Assembly: GCF_000381065.1 (NCBI RefSeq)
Contig: NZ_KB905864.1
Coordinates: 1-57,211 of the forward strand
DNA length: 57,211 nt
DNA from: Propionispira raffinosivorans DSM 20765
GTDB lineage: Bacteria > Bacillota > Negativicutes > Selenomonadales > Selenomonadaceae
Direction: 5' to 3'
Position numbers and translations under genes: made by a program
Part shown: positions 36,168 through 46,046 of the stretch, in pieces
Position numbering within the stretch: the first letter of the stretch is position 1
Layout of the letters: the number at the start of each line of letters is the position of its first letter
Notes under the pieces: model-generated
Told to the model about the DNA's origin: nothing
The model's database searches: none
The model's input: the letters and a program-made list of their open reading frames with translations, nothing else

Positions 36168-36983
36168 ATGGAAGAAATTGATAATAAATTAGCTAAACTT
36201 AATAGAGTGTTGGTTGATCTGGGGAAAGTCGCGGTAGCTTTTTCTGGGGGGGCTGATAGTTCGTTTTTGGCAGCAGCAGCGAAAAAGGTTTTGGGTGATA
36301 ATGCTGTTACGGTTACGGCTTTATCAGAAACACTTCCCGAAGGGGAGCGGCAGTCGGCCATTGAGTTTGCCAAGAGTATTCATATAAAACATACTGAAAT
36401 TTTAATTAGTGAACTTAAAAGTCAGGAATTTATTGCGAATACAAGCAAACGTTGCTATTTTTGTAAAAGAGAACGTTTTTCTGTATTGGAAAATTGGGCA
36501 TTGAGTCAGGGGCTTTCGTGGGTATTGGAAGGGTCAAATGCGGACGATGTGGATGATTATCGTCCGGGAATGGAAGCTTTGTCTGAATTTACCAAAGTCA
36601 GAAGTCCTTTATTGGAAGTTGGTTTAACCAAGGCGGAAATTCGAGCCGTTTCAAAAGAGTGGGGTCTGTCAAGCTGGGATAAGCCAAGCGGTGCTTGTCT
36701 GTCATCGCGAATTTCCTATGGAGTGAAGATCACACCAGAACGATTGAAACAAGTAGAACAGGCCGAAACTTATCTGAAACAGTATTGTAGTGGTCAAATT
36801 CGGGTGCGGTATCATAAAAATTTGGCACGAATTGAAGTTTCATCCGAGCAAATTGGTAAATTGGTGGAACCTGGCGTTGCTAAGAAAATTACAGAATATT
36901 TCAAGGGAATAGGTTTTGTTTTTGTAACGATTGATTTAGCTGGCTATCGGATGGGCAGCATGAATGAGACATTGCCAAATTAA
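36168..36983 (+). CDS. larE: LarE-type ATP-dependent sulfur transferase
   Basis: LarE adds sulfur to the pyridinium precursor of the nickel-pincer cofactor of lactate racemase and related enzymes. The N-terminal PP-loop is AFSGGADSS (about 24-32). Cysteines at 96 and 99 (CYFC) and 177 (SGACLSSR) match the three-cysteine class that holds a [4Fe-4S] cluster, rather than the single sacrificial-cysteine class. Start at 36168 follows GGAG by 8 bases. larA, larB and larC are not in the window. Confidence 0.85.
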   Translation: MEEIDNKLAKLNRVLVDLGKVAVAFSGGADSSFLAAAAKKVLGDNAVTVTALSETLPEGERQSAIEFAKSIHIKHTEILISELKSQEFIANTSKRCYFCKRERFSVLENWALSQGLSWVLEGSNADDVDDYRPGMEALSEFTKVRSPLLEVGLTKAEIRAVSKEWGLSSWDKPSGACLSSRISYGVKITPERLKQVEQAETYLKQYCSGQIRVRYHKNLARIEVSSEQIGKLVEPGVAKKITEYFKGIGFVFVTIDLAGYRMGSMNETLPN

Positions 36984-37022
36984 TAAGCGTTAGGAGACGT
37001 TTTTTTACGAATAAATTTTCAT

Positions 37023-37058
37023 GAAAAAAGTATTAGCGCTGTGCTAATACTTTTTTTG
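37023..37058. terminator. Bidirectional terminator after larE
   Basis: AAAAAGTATTAGC and GCTAATACTTTTT pair around a 5-base loop and serve both larE and the minus-strand gene ending at 37066. Confidence 0.88.
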
Positions 37059-37065
37059 TGAGAAT

Positions 37066-38006
37066 TTATTTTGTATCATGGTGTTTTTTAGGGTTATATA
37101 TTTGGTGAAGTGCTTCGGGAAGTGTCGGATAACGAAACGTGAAATTTTGTGATGTTAAGCCCTGGGGAATTGCTCTTTGACTGCAAAGTAAAATTTCATC
37201 CGCCATTTCACCAAAGATGAGGTGAGCTACAGCGGGGGGCATTTTGGTCCAACATTTTTTATGCAGAACCGCCCCCAGAGCTTTGCCGAAATCCTGCATT
37301 GAGACTGGATTGGGGGCCGTCACATTGTAGGGACCACCAGCTAATTGCCCAGAGAGGGCAAAGAGGATGCTGGCTATCAGGTCATCGCGATGAATCCACG
37401 AAACCCAGTTGTCGCCATTGCCAAGGATACCACCCATGCCGAAGGAAAAAGGTATTGTCATTTTTTTTAGTACTCCGCCGCCGTTTCCGAGGACAATTCC
37501 AAAACGCAGTCGTATAACGGTTACATTGGCTTCGGCGGCTTGATCGGCACTTTCTTCCCACCGACGGCAAACTTTTGCTAAGAATCCGCTGCCAGAGGAG
37601 GAATCTTCGGTAATGATTCCCCCTGGATTTATCCCATAATAACCGACGGCAGAGGCATTGATTAATAAAGCTGGTATTGCCAGGCCTTGTTTTTTTGCAG
37701 CGAGCAGGCTAGTTACAATTTGTTTTGTTCGTTGAATTCGACTTTCGAGAATTTTTCGTTTGATTGTCCGGTTCCAAAAAAAATCTTTGCCGATATTGTA
37801 GCCGGCCAGATTAATAATCGCGTCGAAAGCGGTTATTTGTTTTAGTGGTAGTAATAGACTGGCATCAGGACTGATTAAATAAGATAGTCCGGAGTTTTTG
37901 GTATTTCTTTTTGGCACAGTAACGTAACCGCGTGTCCCTGACTTAAAAGCTGCTGCGTTAGGGCTTTGCCAATAAATCCGGTACCGCCAGTAAGCAAAAT
38001 ATTCAT
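37066..38006 (-). pseudogene. TIGR01777-type SDR/epimerase gene with a frameshift
   Basis: The ATG at 38006, with AGGAGA 7 bases upstream, starts MNILLTGGTGFIGKAL, the NAD(P)-binding loop of this SDR family. The frame ends early in a TAA about 42 codons on. The rest of the protein (INLAGYNIG, the GYYG active-site region, C-terminal DUF1731-like part) continues in another frame. One extra base in the A5 run of the minus strand (37908-37912) would restore a single frame. Either a genuine recent mutation or a sequencing error in the run; the remainder is well preserved. Confidence 0.8.
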
Positions 38007-38181
38007 AATACATTCTCCTCGCCATTAAGTCGCATAAAATTATTCTTATACAGCTACAGTTCTGTTGGTTTAGGGGAATTCCTGCGTCGGACTGAATTAA
38101 ACGGCAGTTTTGGTATTTGTTTACGGGCAGTGAGGATGATAAAATATATAGAATGTCTTAAAGAAAATGGAGGACACAGCG

Positions 38182-40440
38182 ATGCAGGAAAAAGTCGTAC
38201 AGTTAGATCAAAAAGAGGAAAAATTTGTTTATACTTCGGGGTCGCATAATTGTGGCGGGCGGTGTTTGCTTAAAGTACAGGTTCGTGATGGTCGTGTTGT
38301 TGGTATTACGAATGAAGATGATCAACCGGATACACCTTCGTATTTTCAGTTGCGAGGCTGTTTACGTTGTCGTGCCTATCGAGATCGGCTGTATCATCCG
38401 GATCGTTTGTTATATCCATTAAAACGTATTGGCAAAAGAGGCGAGGGGGAATTTGAACAAATCACTTGGCCGGAAGCACTGGATTATATTGCTGATAAAA
38501 TAAAACAGGTGATGCAGACTTATGGTCCGGAGGCTATTTATTTAAATTACGGGACAGGTAATGCGGGGCAAGTCTCGGAACGAACCTGGCTAAAAAGATT
38601 GCTGAGCCTCTATGGCGGCTATCTTTCGTATTATGGAACGTATAGTTCAGCTTGTACGAGTATTGCTACTCCTTATACATATGGTACGAATCAGACCGGT
38701 AATAGTCGCGAAGACTGGGTAAATTCGAAATTATTGATTTTGCTTGGCTGGAATCAAGCCGACACGGTTTGGGGGACCAATACAAGTTATTATTTGAAAA
38801 AAGCCAAAGTAGCAGGTGCCAAAATTATTGTGATTGATCCCATTTATTCCAATACGGCTGTAAGTTTAGCGGATCAATGGATTGCGATTAAGCCGACTAC
38901 CGATAGTGCGCTTTTAGCGGCGATGGCATATGTTTTAATAACGGAAAATTTATATGATATGGCATTTTTAAATCAATTTTGCCTTGGGTTTGATGAACAA
39001 CATATGCCAGAGGGGATTTTGCCCGGCAACTCTTATAAGTCTTATATCTTGGGTTTGAGTACGGATAAAACAGAAAAAACGCCGCTTTGGGCAGAAGCTA
39101 TTACAGGTATACCAGAAAATGTGATTATCGAATTGGCTAGAGCTTACGGGACAACAAAGCCGGCAGCTTTGATCGAAGGGTATGGGCCACAGCGTCATGC
39201 GTATGGAGAACAGATTGCTAGAAGTGGTCCAGTTTTAGCAGCGATGACCGGCAATATTGGAATTGCGGGCGGCTGGGCTTCTGGCAAGGGGAATGAAGCG
39301 CGTAATCATTTCGTCGCAGCGATTCCTTACGAAAATCCTTGTAAGGCAAAAATTTCCGTCTTTAGCTGGCCGGATGCGATTTTGCATGGTCAAGGGATGG
39401 GAGGCGATTTTAGCGTACAGGGAGTGAACTGTTTATCGACGAATATTAAGCTGATTTTTAATATTGCCGGTAATTGTCTGGTAAATCAGCATTCGGATGC
39501 TAATCAAACAGCGGCGTTATTGCAGGATGAATCGCTTGTAGAATGCATTGTGGTGAATGATCAGTTTATGACAGCTAGTGCCAAGTTTGCCGATATTATT
39601 TTGCCTGCCGATAATATGATGGAACGCAATGATATTGTGCAATCATGGGCCTATGGCGATTATGTCTTATATATGAATCAAGCTGTCGAGACAGTCGGTC
39701 AATGTCGCAATGGCTATGATTGGGTCAGCGATTTAGCTGAGCGACTAAATTTAAAAGATGAATTTACCGAAGGTAAATCATTGGATGCGTGGCTGCAATA
39801 TTTAGTGTCAGAAACGGCGAAACAAAATCCAGGATTCCCAGCCTATGAAACATTTAAAGCACAAGGTATTTATCGCTGGCAGCACGATAGACCCGCGATT
39901 GCCTTTGAAAACCAGATCGCGAATCCTAGTAAGTATTCCTTCCCCACACCATCAGGAAAAATCGAATTATTTTCAGCGCGGTTATGGGAGATGAAAAAAC
40001 CAGCTAAAATACCGGCAATACCGAAATATATACCAGCCTGGGAAGGCCCAGCAGACCCGCTGATTGAAAAGTATCCGTTGCAATGTATAGGTGCCCATTC
40101 TAAGCGCCGCGCTCATTCAACCTTTGATAATGTCAAATGGCTGGAGGAAGTAGAGAGGCAAGCAGTATGGATTAATTCAATAGATGCTGCCGCTCGCGAC
40201 ATTCGACAAAATGATCGGGTTCAGGTTTATAATAAACGGGGTACAATTGAACTGCCGGCCAAGGTGACATCACGGATTATGCCAGGTGTGGTATCCGTAC
40301 CGCAGGGAGCTTGGTGGATGCCAGATTCCCAGGGAATTGATCAACGGGGGAGTATCAATACTTTGACAAAATATCAACCAACGCCATTGGCTTTTGGCAA
40401 TCCACAACATACGAATTTAGTTGAAATCAAGAAGGTATAG
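38182..40440 (+). CDS. Molybdopterin oxidoreductase, DmsA-like, without Tat signal
   Basis: A 752-residue catalytic subunit of the DMSO-reductase family. The N-terminal cluster ligands are in SHNCGGRC and GCLRCRAY. The loop YGTYSSACTSIATPYTYG matches the region of DmsA that holds the molybdenum serine. The C-terminal domain binds the pterin (GAHSKRRAHSTFDN). The start at 38182 has GGAGG 8 bases upstream and no twin-arginine signal, so the protein should stay in the cytoplasm. It pairs with the Fe-S subunit 15 bases downstream. The acceptor (DMSO, N-oxide or other) is unknown. Confidence 0.85.
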   Translation: MQEKVVQLDQKEEKFVYTSGSHNCGGRCLLKVQVRDGRVVGITNEDDQPDTPSYFQLRGCLRCRAYRDRLYHPDRLLYPLKRIGKRGEGEFEQITWPEALDYIADKIKQVMQTYGPEAIYLNYGTGNAGQVSERTWLKRLLSLYGGYLSYYGTYSSACTSIATPYTYGTNQTGNSREDWVNSKLLILLGWNQADTVWGTNTSYYLKKAKVAGAKIIVIDPIYSNTAVSLADQWIAIKPTTDSALLAAMAYVLITENLYDMAFLNQFCLGFDEQHMPEGILPGNSYKSYILGLSTDKTEKTPLWAEAITGIPENVIIELARAYGTTKPAALIEGYGPQRHAYGEQIARSGPVLAAMTGNIGIAGGWASGKGNEARNHFVAAIPYENPCKAKISVFSWPDAILHGQGMGGDFSVQGVNCLSTNIKLIFNIAGNCLVNQHSDANQTAALLQDESLVECIVVNDQFMTASAKFADIILPADNMMERNDIVQSWAYGDYVLYMNQAVETVGQCRNGYDWVSDLAERLNLKDEFTEGKSLDAWLQYLVSETAKQNPGFPAYETFKAQGIYRWQHDRPAIAFENQIANPSKYSFPTPSGKIELFSARLWEMKKPAKIPAIPKYIPAWEGPADPLIEKYPLQCIGAHSKRRAHSTFDNVKWLEEVERQAVWINSIDAAARDIRQNDRVQVYNKRGTIELPAKVTSRIMPGVVSVPQGAWWMPDSQGIDQRGSINTLTKYQPTPLAFGNPQHTNLVEIKKV

Positions 40441-40455
40441 GAAAAGAGGAGCGCT

Positions 40456-41055
40456 ATGGGAGAACAACTTGCTTTTTATTTTGAACAAAAACATTGTACT
40501 GGCTGTAGTACCTGCCAGATTGCCTGCAAGGATAAATATGATCTACAGGCGACAGCTTCTTTTCGAAAAGTATATGAAGTAGCGGGCGGAACTTTTAAAA
40601 AAAACGGTCCGGCTTGGGAGCCCCAGGTATACGCTTTCTGGATTTCCGTTAGCTGTAATCATTGTGAACAAGCCGTCTGCACGAAAACCTGTCCAACTGG
40701 AGCCCTGCAAAAGAGGGAACAAGATGGTATTGTCATGATCGATAAACAAAAGTGTATTGGCTGCCAGCAATGTATTAAATCTTGTCCATATGGTGCGATA
40801 CAATTAAATCCGCAGACGAAACAGGCCGTAAAATGTGATTTTTGTTTAGATCGATTAGTCGTTGGTAAAAATCCAGTCTGCGTTGATGCCTGTCCAATGC
40901 GGGTTTTAGATTATGGAACATTGTCGTCTTTGCAGAAAAAATATGGGGATGTCCGCAGCACGCCTGGTTTGCCGGATACTGCTATAACAAAACCGGCCCT
41001 GATTATTTCGCCGCATCGTGATGCCTTAACGGTATCTGGTGATAAAAAAATATAA
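40456..41055 (+). CDS. DmsB-like 4Fe-4S electron-transfer subunit
   Basis: A 199-residue ferredoxin-type subunit with four cysteine clusters: CTGCSTCQIAC (about 15-25), CNHCEQAVCTKTCP, CIGCQQCIKSCP and CDFCLDRL...CVDACP, as in DmsB. It passes electrons to the molybdoenzyme upstream, with which it is co-transcribed. GAGGAG precedes the ATG. No membrane anchor gene (DmsC) follows; a terminator comes next. The complex therefore appears soluble, with an unknown electron donor. Confidence 0.88.
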   Translation: MGEQLAFYFEQKHCTGCSTCQIACKDKYDLQATASFRKVYEVAGGTFKKNGPAWEPQVYAFWISVSCNHCEQAVCTKTCPTGALQKREQDGIVMIDKQKCIGCQQCIKSCPYGAIQLNPQTKQAVKCDFCLDRLVVGKNPVCVDACPMRVLDYGTLSSLQKKYGDVRSTPGLPDTAITKPALIISPHRDALTVSGDKKI

Positions 41056-41060
41056 ACTGA

Positions 41061-41102
41061 AAAAAATAAAGACCCGTGCCACAGCGCAGGTCTTTATTTT
41101 TA
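41061..41102. terminator. Bidirectional terminator between the dmsB-like and ABC-F genes
   Basis: AAAATAAAGACC pairs with GGTCTTTATTTT around a 14-base loop, with A and T runs on both sides. Confidence 0.82.
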
Positions 41103-42656
41103 TACGATTTTTGTTGTCCAGCCTTCAACATTCCAGACAGCGGAAACCCAATCTTGATAAAAATCAGGCTCATGCGATACGAGTAATACAGTGCCTTTAT
41201 ATTCTTTAAGAGCACGTTTTAATTCATCTTTGGCATCGGCATCGAGATGGTTCGTCGGTTCATCTAAAACCAAGAGGTTGATCTTCTTCTGCATGACTTT
41301 ACAAAGTCGTACTTTGGCGGCTTCACCACCGCTTAATACGCGCATTTTACTCGTTATATGTTCATTGGTAAGACCACAAGCAGCGAGGGCAGCCCGGACC
41401 TCATAGTTGGTCATGCCAGGATATTCTTCCCAAACTTCTTCGATAGCTGTATTGTCATTTCCCTGATTTGTTTCTTGTTCAAAATAGCCTGGTTCAACAA
41501 ACTCACCCAATTCAATATGGCCAGCAAGGGCGGGGATCTGTCCGAGCAATGTTTTGAGCAACGTGGTTTTCCCAAGGCCATTTACCCCGCGAATGGCAAT
41601 TTTTTGCCCTCGTTCCAGTTGTAAATTAACGGCTTTGGTGAGGGGCTCATCATAACCAAGTACGAGTTTTTTCGCATCAATGACAAACCGGCTTGGCGTA
41701 CGATCTTCTTTAAATTGAAAATGAGGTTTTGGTTTTTCTTTGGGCTTTTCGAGCACTTCCATTTTATCTAACCGTTTTTGGCGGCTGTTAGCCATGCCAC
41801 GTGTTGCTACGCGGGCTTTATTGCGTTGGATAAAATCTTCCATACGGTCGATTTCTTGCTGCTGCCGTTCAAAAGCAGAAGATTCTTGCCGCTTGCGAAT
41901 TTCATGCATTTCTTGAAAGCGGTTGTAATCGCCAGTATAACGTGTTAATGCAGCATTTTCTACATGATAAATCACATTGATAACATCATTGAGAAAAGGT
42001 AAATCATGAGAGACAAGAATAAAGGCATTTTCATAATTTTTTAAGTAATTTGTAAGCCAGGCGATATGCTCAACATCGAGATAGTTGGTTGGCTCATCTA
42101 AAATTAGAATGGTTGGGTTTTGCAGTAATAATTTTGTCAGAAGTATTTTTGTTCGCTGACCACCGCTGAGATCGGCTACATCTTTTTCAAGCCCGATATC
42201 ACGAAGTCCGAGACCATTTGATACCTCGTCAATTTTTGAATCGATTGTATAGAAGCTGTTGGCTTCAAGAATGTCTTGAATGTCACCTACGTCTGCCATC
42301 ATTTTATCGATTTCAGCTGGAGTCGCATCGCCCATTTTATCATAGCAGGCGAGCATTTCGGCTTCGAGTTTGTACATATCATCAAATGCGGTACGCAAGG
42401 CATCACGGATTGTCATACCTTTTTTTAAAACGGCATGCTGGTCTAGATAACCGACGGATACACGGTTGGACCAGGACACTTTACCTTGATCAGGAGTCAG
42501 CTGTCCCGTAATAATATTCAAAAAAGTGGATTTTCCTTCCCCGTTTGCACCAATCAAACCAACATGTTCACCTTTTAAGAGTCGAAAAGACGCATCTTCT
42601 AAAATAATTCTTGCTCCAAAGCCATGGGAGACATGTTCAACATTTAATACACTCAT
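41100..42656 (-). CDS. ABC-F family ATPase
   Basis: A soluble protein of 518 residues with two ABC ATPase domains and no membrane segments. Walker A motifs are GANGEGKST (near 37) and GVNGLGKTT (near 356). The signature motifs are LSGGQRTK and LSGGEAAKVRL. A charged linker (about 240-310) lies between the domains. ABC-F proteins act on the ribosome as translation factors or antibiotic-protection proteins. This one resembles the YkpA-like housekeeping branch, but the subfamily cannot be fixed by eye. AGGTGG precedes the ATG by 6 bases. Confidence 0.88.
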   Translation of the reverse strand: MSVLNVEHVSHGFGARIILEDASFRLLKGEHVGLIGANGEGKSTFLNIITGQLTPDQGKVSWSNRVSVGYLDQHAVLKKGMTIRDALRTAFDDMYKLEAEMLACYDKMGDATPAEIDKMMADVGDIQDILEANSFYTIDSKIDEVSNGLGLRDIGLEKDVADLSGGQRTKILLTKLLLQNPTILILDEPTNYLDVEHIAWLTNYLKNYENAFILVSHDLPFLNDVINVIYHVENAALTRYTGDYNRFQEMHEIRKRQESSAFERQQQEIDRMEDFIQRNKARVATRGMANSRQKRLDKMEVLEKPKEKPKPHFQFKEDRTPSRFVIDAKKLVLGYDEPLTKAVNLQLERGQKIAIRGVNGLGKTTLLKTLLGQIPALAGHIELGEFVEPGYFEQETNQGNDNTAIEEVWEEYPGMTNYEVRAALAACGLTNEHITSKMRVLSGGEAAKVRLCKVMQKKINLLVLDEPTNHLDADAKDELKRALKEYKGTVLLVSHEPDFYQDWVSAVWNVEGWTTKIV

Positions 42657-42752
42657 TTACAGCCACCTATCTATTCATTTTATTACTTTATTTTATTGTA
42701 GAATATCGTATTGTCAGCGTGAAAGCAAATCTTTCAAAAAAATTTTGCTGAA

Positions 42753-42793
42753 AATAAAAAAATGGTTGGGCTAGTTTTTAGACTAAGTCAACC
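42753..42793 (-). terminator. Terminator after the XRE regulator gene
   Basis: On the minus strand GGTTG...TTAGT pairs with ACTAG...CAACC and is followed by a run of T, 30 bases after the gene's stop. Confidence 0.6.
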
Positions 42794-42823
42794 TTATTGG
42801 TTATACTATGTTATATTTTTCGA

Positions 42824-43150
42824 TTACATATTCGTTAAAAGAATTTTAAGTGCAATACGTTTTTCGGTGGAAAGATCACGGATTAGTTTTAATAGATAAG
42901 CATCTATATCCGCTTCATCATCTTGATTTTTGGTTACCATTCCAGCATCTGTTTCCAGCTGATCTAAATCTTCGATTTTTATATGCAGTGCGTAGCAGAT
43001 TTTTAACATATTATCCACCGCTGCGCCACCAATAGAACCATTTAAAATAGATAATAAAGTAGTATACGGCATTTGAATTTGCGTTGAAAATTCTTTTAAG
43101 TTATAACCGTGTGATTTTATGAGCGATTTAATATAGTCTTCTCGTGTCAA
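42824..43150 (-). CDS. Small XRE family regulator, probable local regulator of the glycerol operon
   Basis: A 108-residue protein with an N-terminal Cro/XRE helix-turn-helix (NLKEFSTQIQMPYTTLLSILNG, about residues 16-37). A charged linker and a short helical C-terminus of unknown role follow. No ATG fits: AAGGAGG lies 11 bases before a TTG at 43150, which I take as start; the ATT before it is an alternative. A palindrome TTTCGTA-N8-TACGAAA overlaps its own transcription start. An almost identical one covers the -35 of the glpF promoter, so it probably represses both. Confidence 0.75.
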   Translation of the reverse strand: MTREDYIKSLIKSHGYNLKEFSTQIQMPYTTLLSILNGSIGGAAVDNMLKICYALHIKIEDLDQLETDAGMVTKNQDDEADIDAYLLKLIRDLSTEKRIALKILLTNM

Positions 43151-43168
43151 AATAGCGTACACCTCCTT

Positions 43169-43217
43169 TTTCGTAACGGTATATACGAAATTATACAGAG
43201 TTTTCAATGATTTTCAA
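43169..43217 (-). promoter_or_regulatory. Promoter and autoregulatory operator of the XRE gene
   Basis: On the minus strand TTGAAA (43212-43217) and TATAAT (43190-43195) are 16 apart. The palindrome TTTCGTA (43169-43175), 8 bases, TACGAAA (43184-43190) abuts the -10 and covers the start and ribosome site. Confidence 0.65.
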
Positions 43218-43327
43218 GTTAAAATTGTCAATTCGATAAAACTCTTATTTATAGTATTATATCATATTCTCTATATTGAAATGTTTAAACACGAAAAAAC
43301 ATTTTAATATAGAAAATATTCATAATA

Positions 43328-43363
43328 TTACGTATTGACTGATACGAAATAATATGATAATAT
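43328..43363 (+). promoter_or_regulatory. Glycerol operon promoter with a matching XRE operator
   Basis: TTGACT (43335-43340) and TAATAT (43358-43363) are 17 apart. TTACGTA (43328-43334), 8 bases, TACGAAA (43343-43349) has the same half-sites and spacing as the operator at 43169 with one mismatch, and its spacer contains the -35. The leader from about 43370 to glpF is some 240 bases. It holds a small AAAACG/CCGTTTT hairpin near 43410-43425 and an unused AAGGAGGGG at 43499. Confidence 0.65.
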
Positions 43364-43618
43364 CTGTCTCAGAGATGTAATTTAGTATTGTTTGCAATTG
43401 AAAAACGAAAAACCGTTTTCTGTAAATCATAACTACAATAAAAAGTTTTTAAATTGCATGATGGATGCTAAAGACAAAAAATCTACGGATAGATTCAAGG
43501 AGGGGAAAACAAGTTAATTCTAGAATATATTTGTAATATTCTTAATATTGCAAATATATGTAAAGTCGTGTTGCGCTATGTTTGAGTATCGGAAAATTTG
43601 ATATGAGGAGCAATGAAA

Positions 43619-44353
43619 ATGGATAATGTTTTATTAGGTGAATTTGTTGGAACGGCGGTACTGATCGCTTTTGGTTGTGGCGTTGTAGCTAATGTATCTT
43701 TAAAAGAATCAAAAGGTCTTGGCGGTGGTCCGATTGTGGTTTATACGGGCTGGGCCATGGGTGTTGTCATGGGAGTCAGTTGTGGATTGGCAATTGGAAA
43801 TACAGGTGATTTAAATACGGCGGTTACTTTTTTTAAATTGTTAATGGGCACTTATTCCGTACCAGTTGCAATTGAAATTATGATTGCACAACTTTTCGGT
43901 GGTATTGTTGGGGGGGCATTGGTATGGCTTGCATATTTACCACATTGGAAAGTGACGGAAGATAAATCCGCTAAACTAGGAATTTTTTGTACGATTCCGG
44001 CAATTCGCAGTTATGGTGCAAATGCACTTTGTGAATTTATCGCGAGTACGTTATTATTCTTCTTGTTTATATCATTTGGCAGCAAATTGGTTTCTGGTCC
44101 TGTTGGATTCACAAATGGAATGGGAGCTTATATGGCGGGACTTGCAGTTTGGGCAGTTGGTTTATCGTTCTGTGGCCCTACAGGGTATGCTGTAAATCCT
44201 GCACGTGATCTTGGTCCTCGTATCGCACATGCAATTTTACCGATTGCAGGCAAAGGCAGTTCGGATTGGAGTTATTCCTGGGTGCCGATTGTTGCCCCAA
44301 TGGCTGGCGCAGCGGTTGCGGTTGTTCTAGCTAAGCTTTTTGCAATCATCTAA
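43619..44353 (+). CDS. glpF: Glycerol uptake facilitator (MIP family) with an altered first NPA motif
   Basis: An aquaglyceroporin of 244 residues with six membrane helices that lets glycerol diffuse in. The second pore motif is the normal NPARD (Asn193, Arg196). The first reads Asn66-Thr67-Ala68 (DLNTAVT) instead of NPA. The Asn that lines the pore is kept. The start at 43619 has GAGGAG 8 bases upstream; an ATG two codons earlier is too close. It is followed by glpK, which confirms the role. Confidence 0.9.
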   Translation: MDNVLLGEFVGTAVLIAFGCGVVANVSLKESKGLGGGPIVVYTGWAMGVVMGVSCGLAIGNTGDLNTAVTFFKLLMGTYSVPVAIEIMIAQLFGGIVGGALVWLAYLPHWKVTEDKSAKLGIFCTIPAIRSYGANALCEFIASTLLFFLFISFGSKLVSGPVGFTNGMGAYMAGLAVWAVGLSFCGPTGYAVNPARDLGPRIAHAILPIAGKGSSDWSYSWVPIVAPMAGAAVAVVLAKLFAII

Positions 44354-44416
44354 AATACGATTCATTGAAGTTCGTGAAATTTTTTAAATTTATAGTTTTA
44401 TAAGTAAATAATATGA

Positions 44417-45934
<1,518 letters not shown>

Positions 45935-45966
45935 GCCGCGTGTAAAGTATTAAATGCAGGCAGGGG

Positions 45967-46000
45967 GATTCTCTTATATTAATTTATGAGAGAATCTTTT
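45967..46000 (+). terminator. Weak terminator between glpK and glpA
   Basis: GATTCTCT pairs with AGAGAATC around an AT-rich loop and is followed by TTTTCC. It may lower glpABC expression relative to glpFK. Confidence 0.55.
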
Positions 46001-46046
46001 CCTATTAAAAAATACAAGTAAGACTGTCGGTAAAGGGGATAAAAAT

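Noticed and set aside
42724..42749. AGCAAA/TTTGCT inverted repeat upstream of the ABC-F gene
   Set aside because: Short arms in AT-rich DNA; too weak to call an operator or terminator.
43499..43507. AAGGAGGGG ribosome-like site in the glpF leader
   Set aside because: Only an ATT-initiated frame of about 22 codons could follow, with poor spacing, so I do not call a leader peptide.
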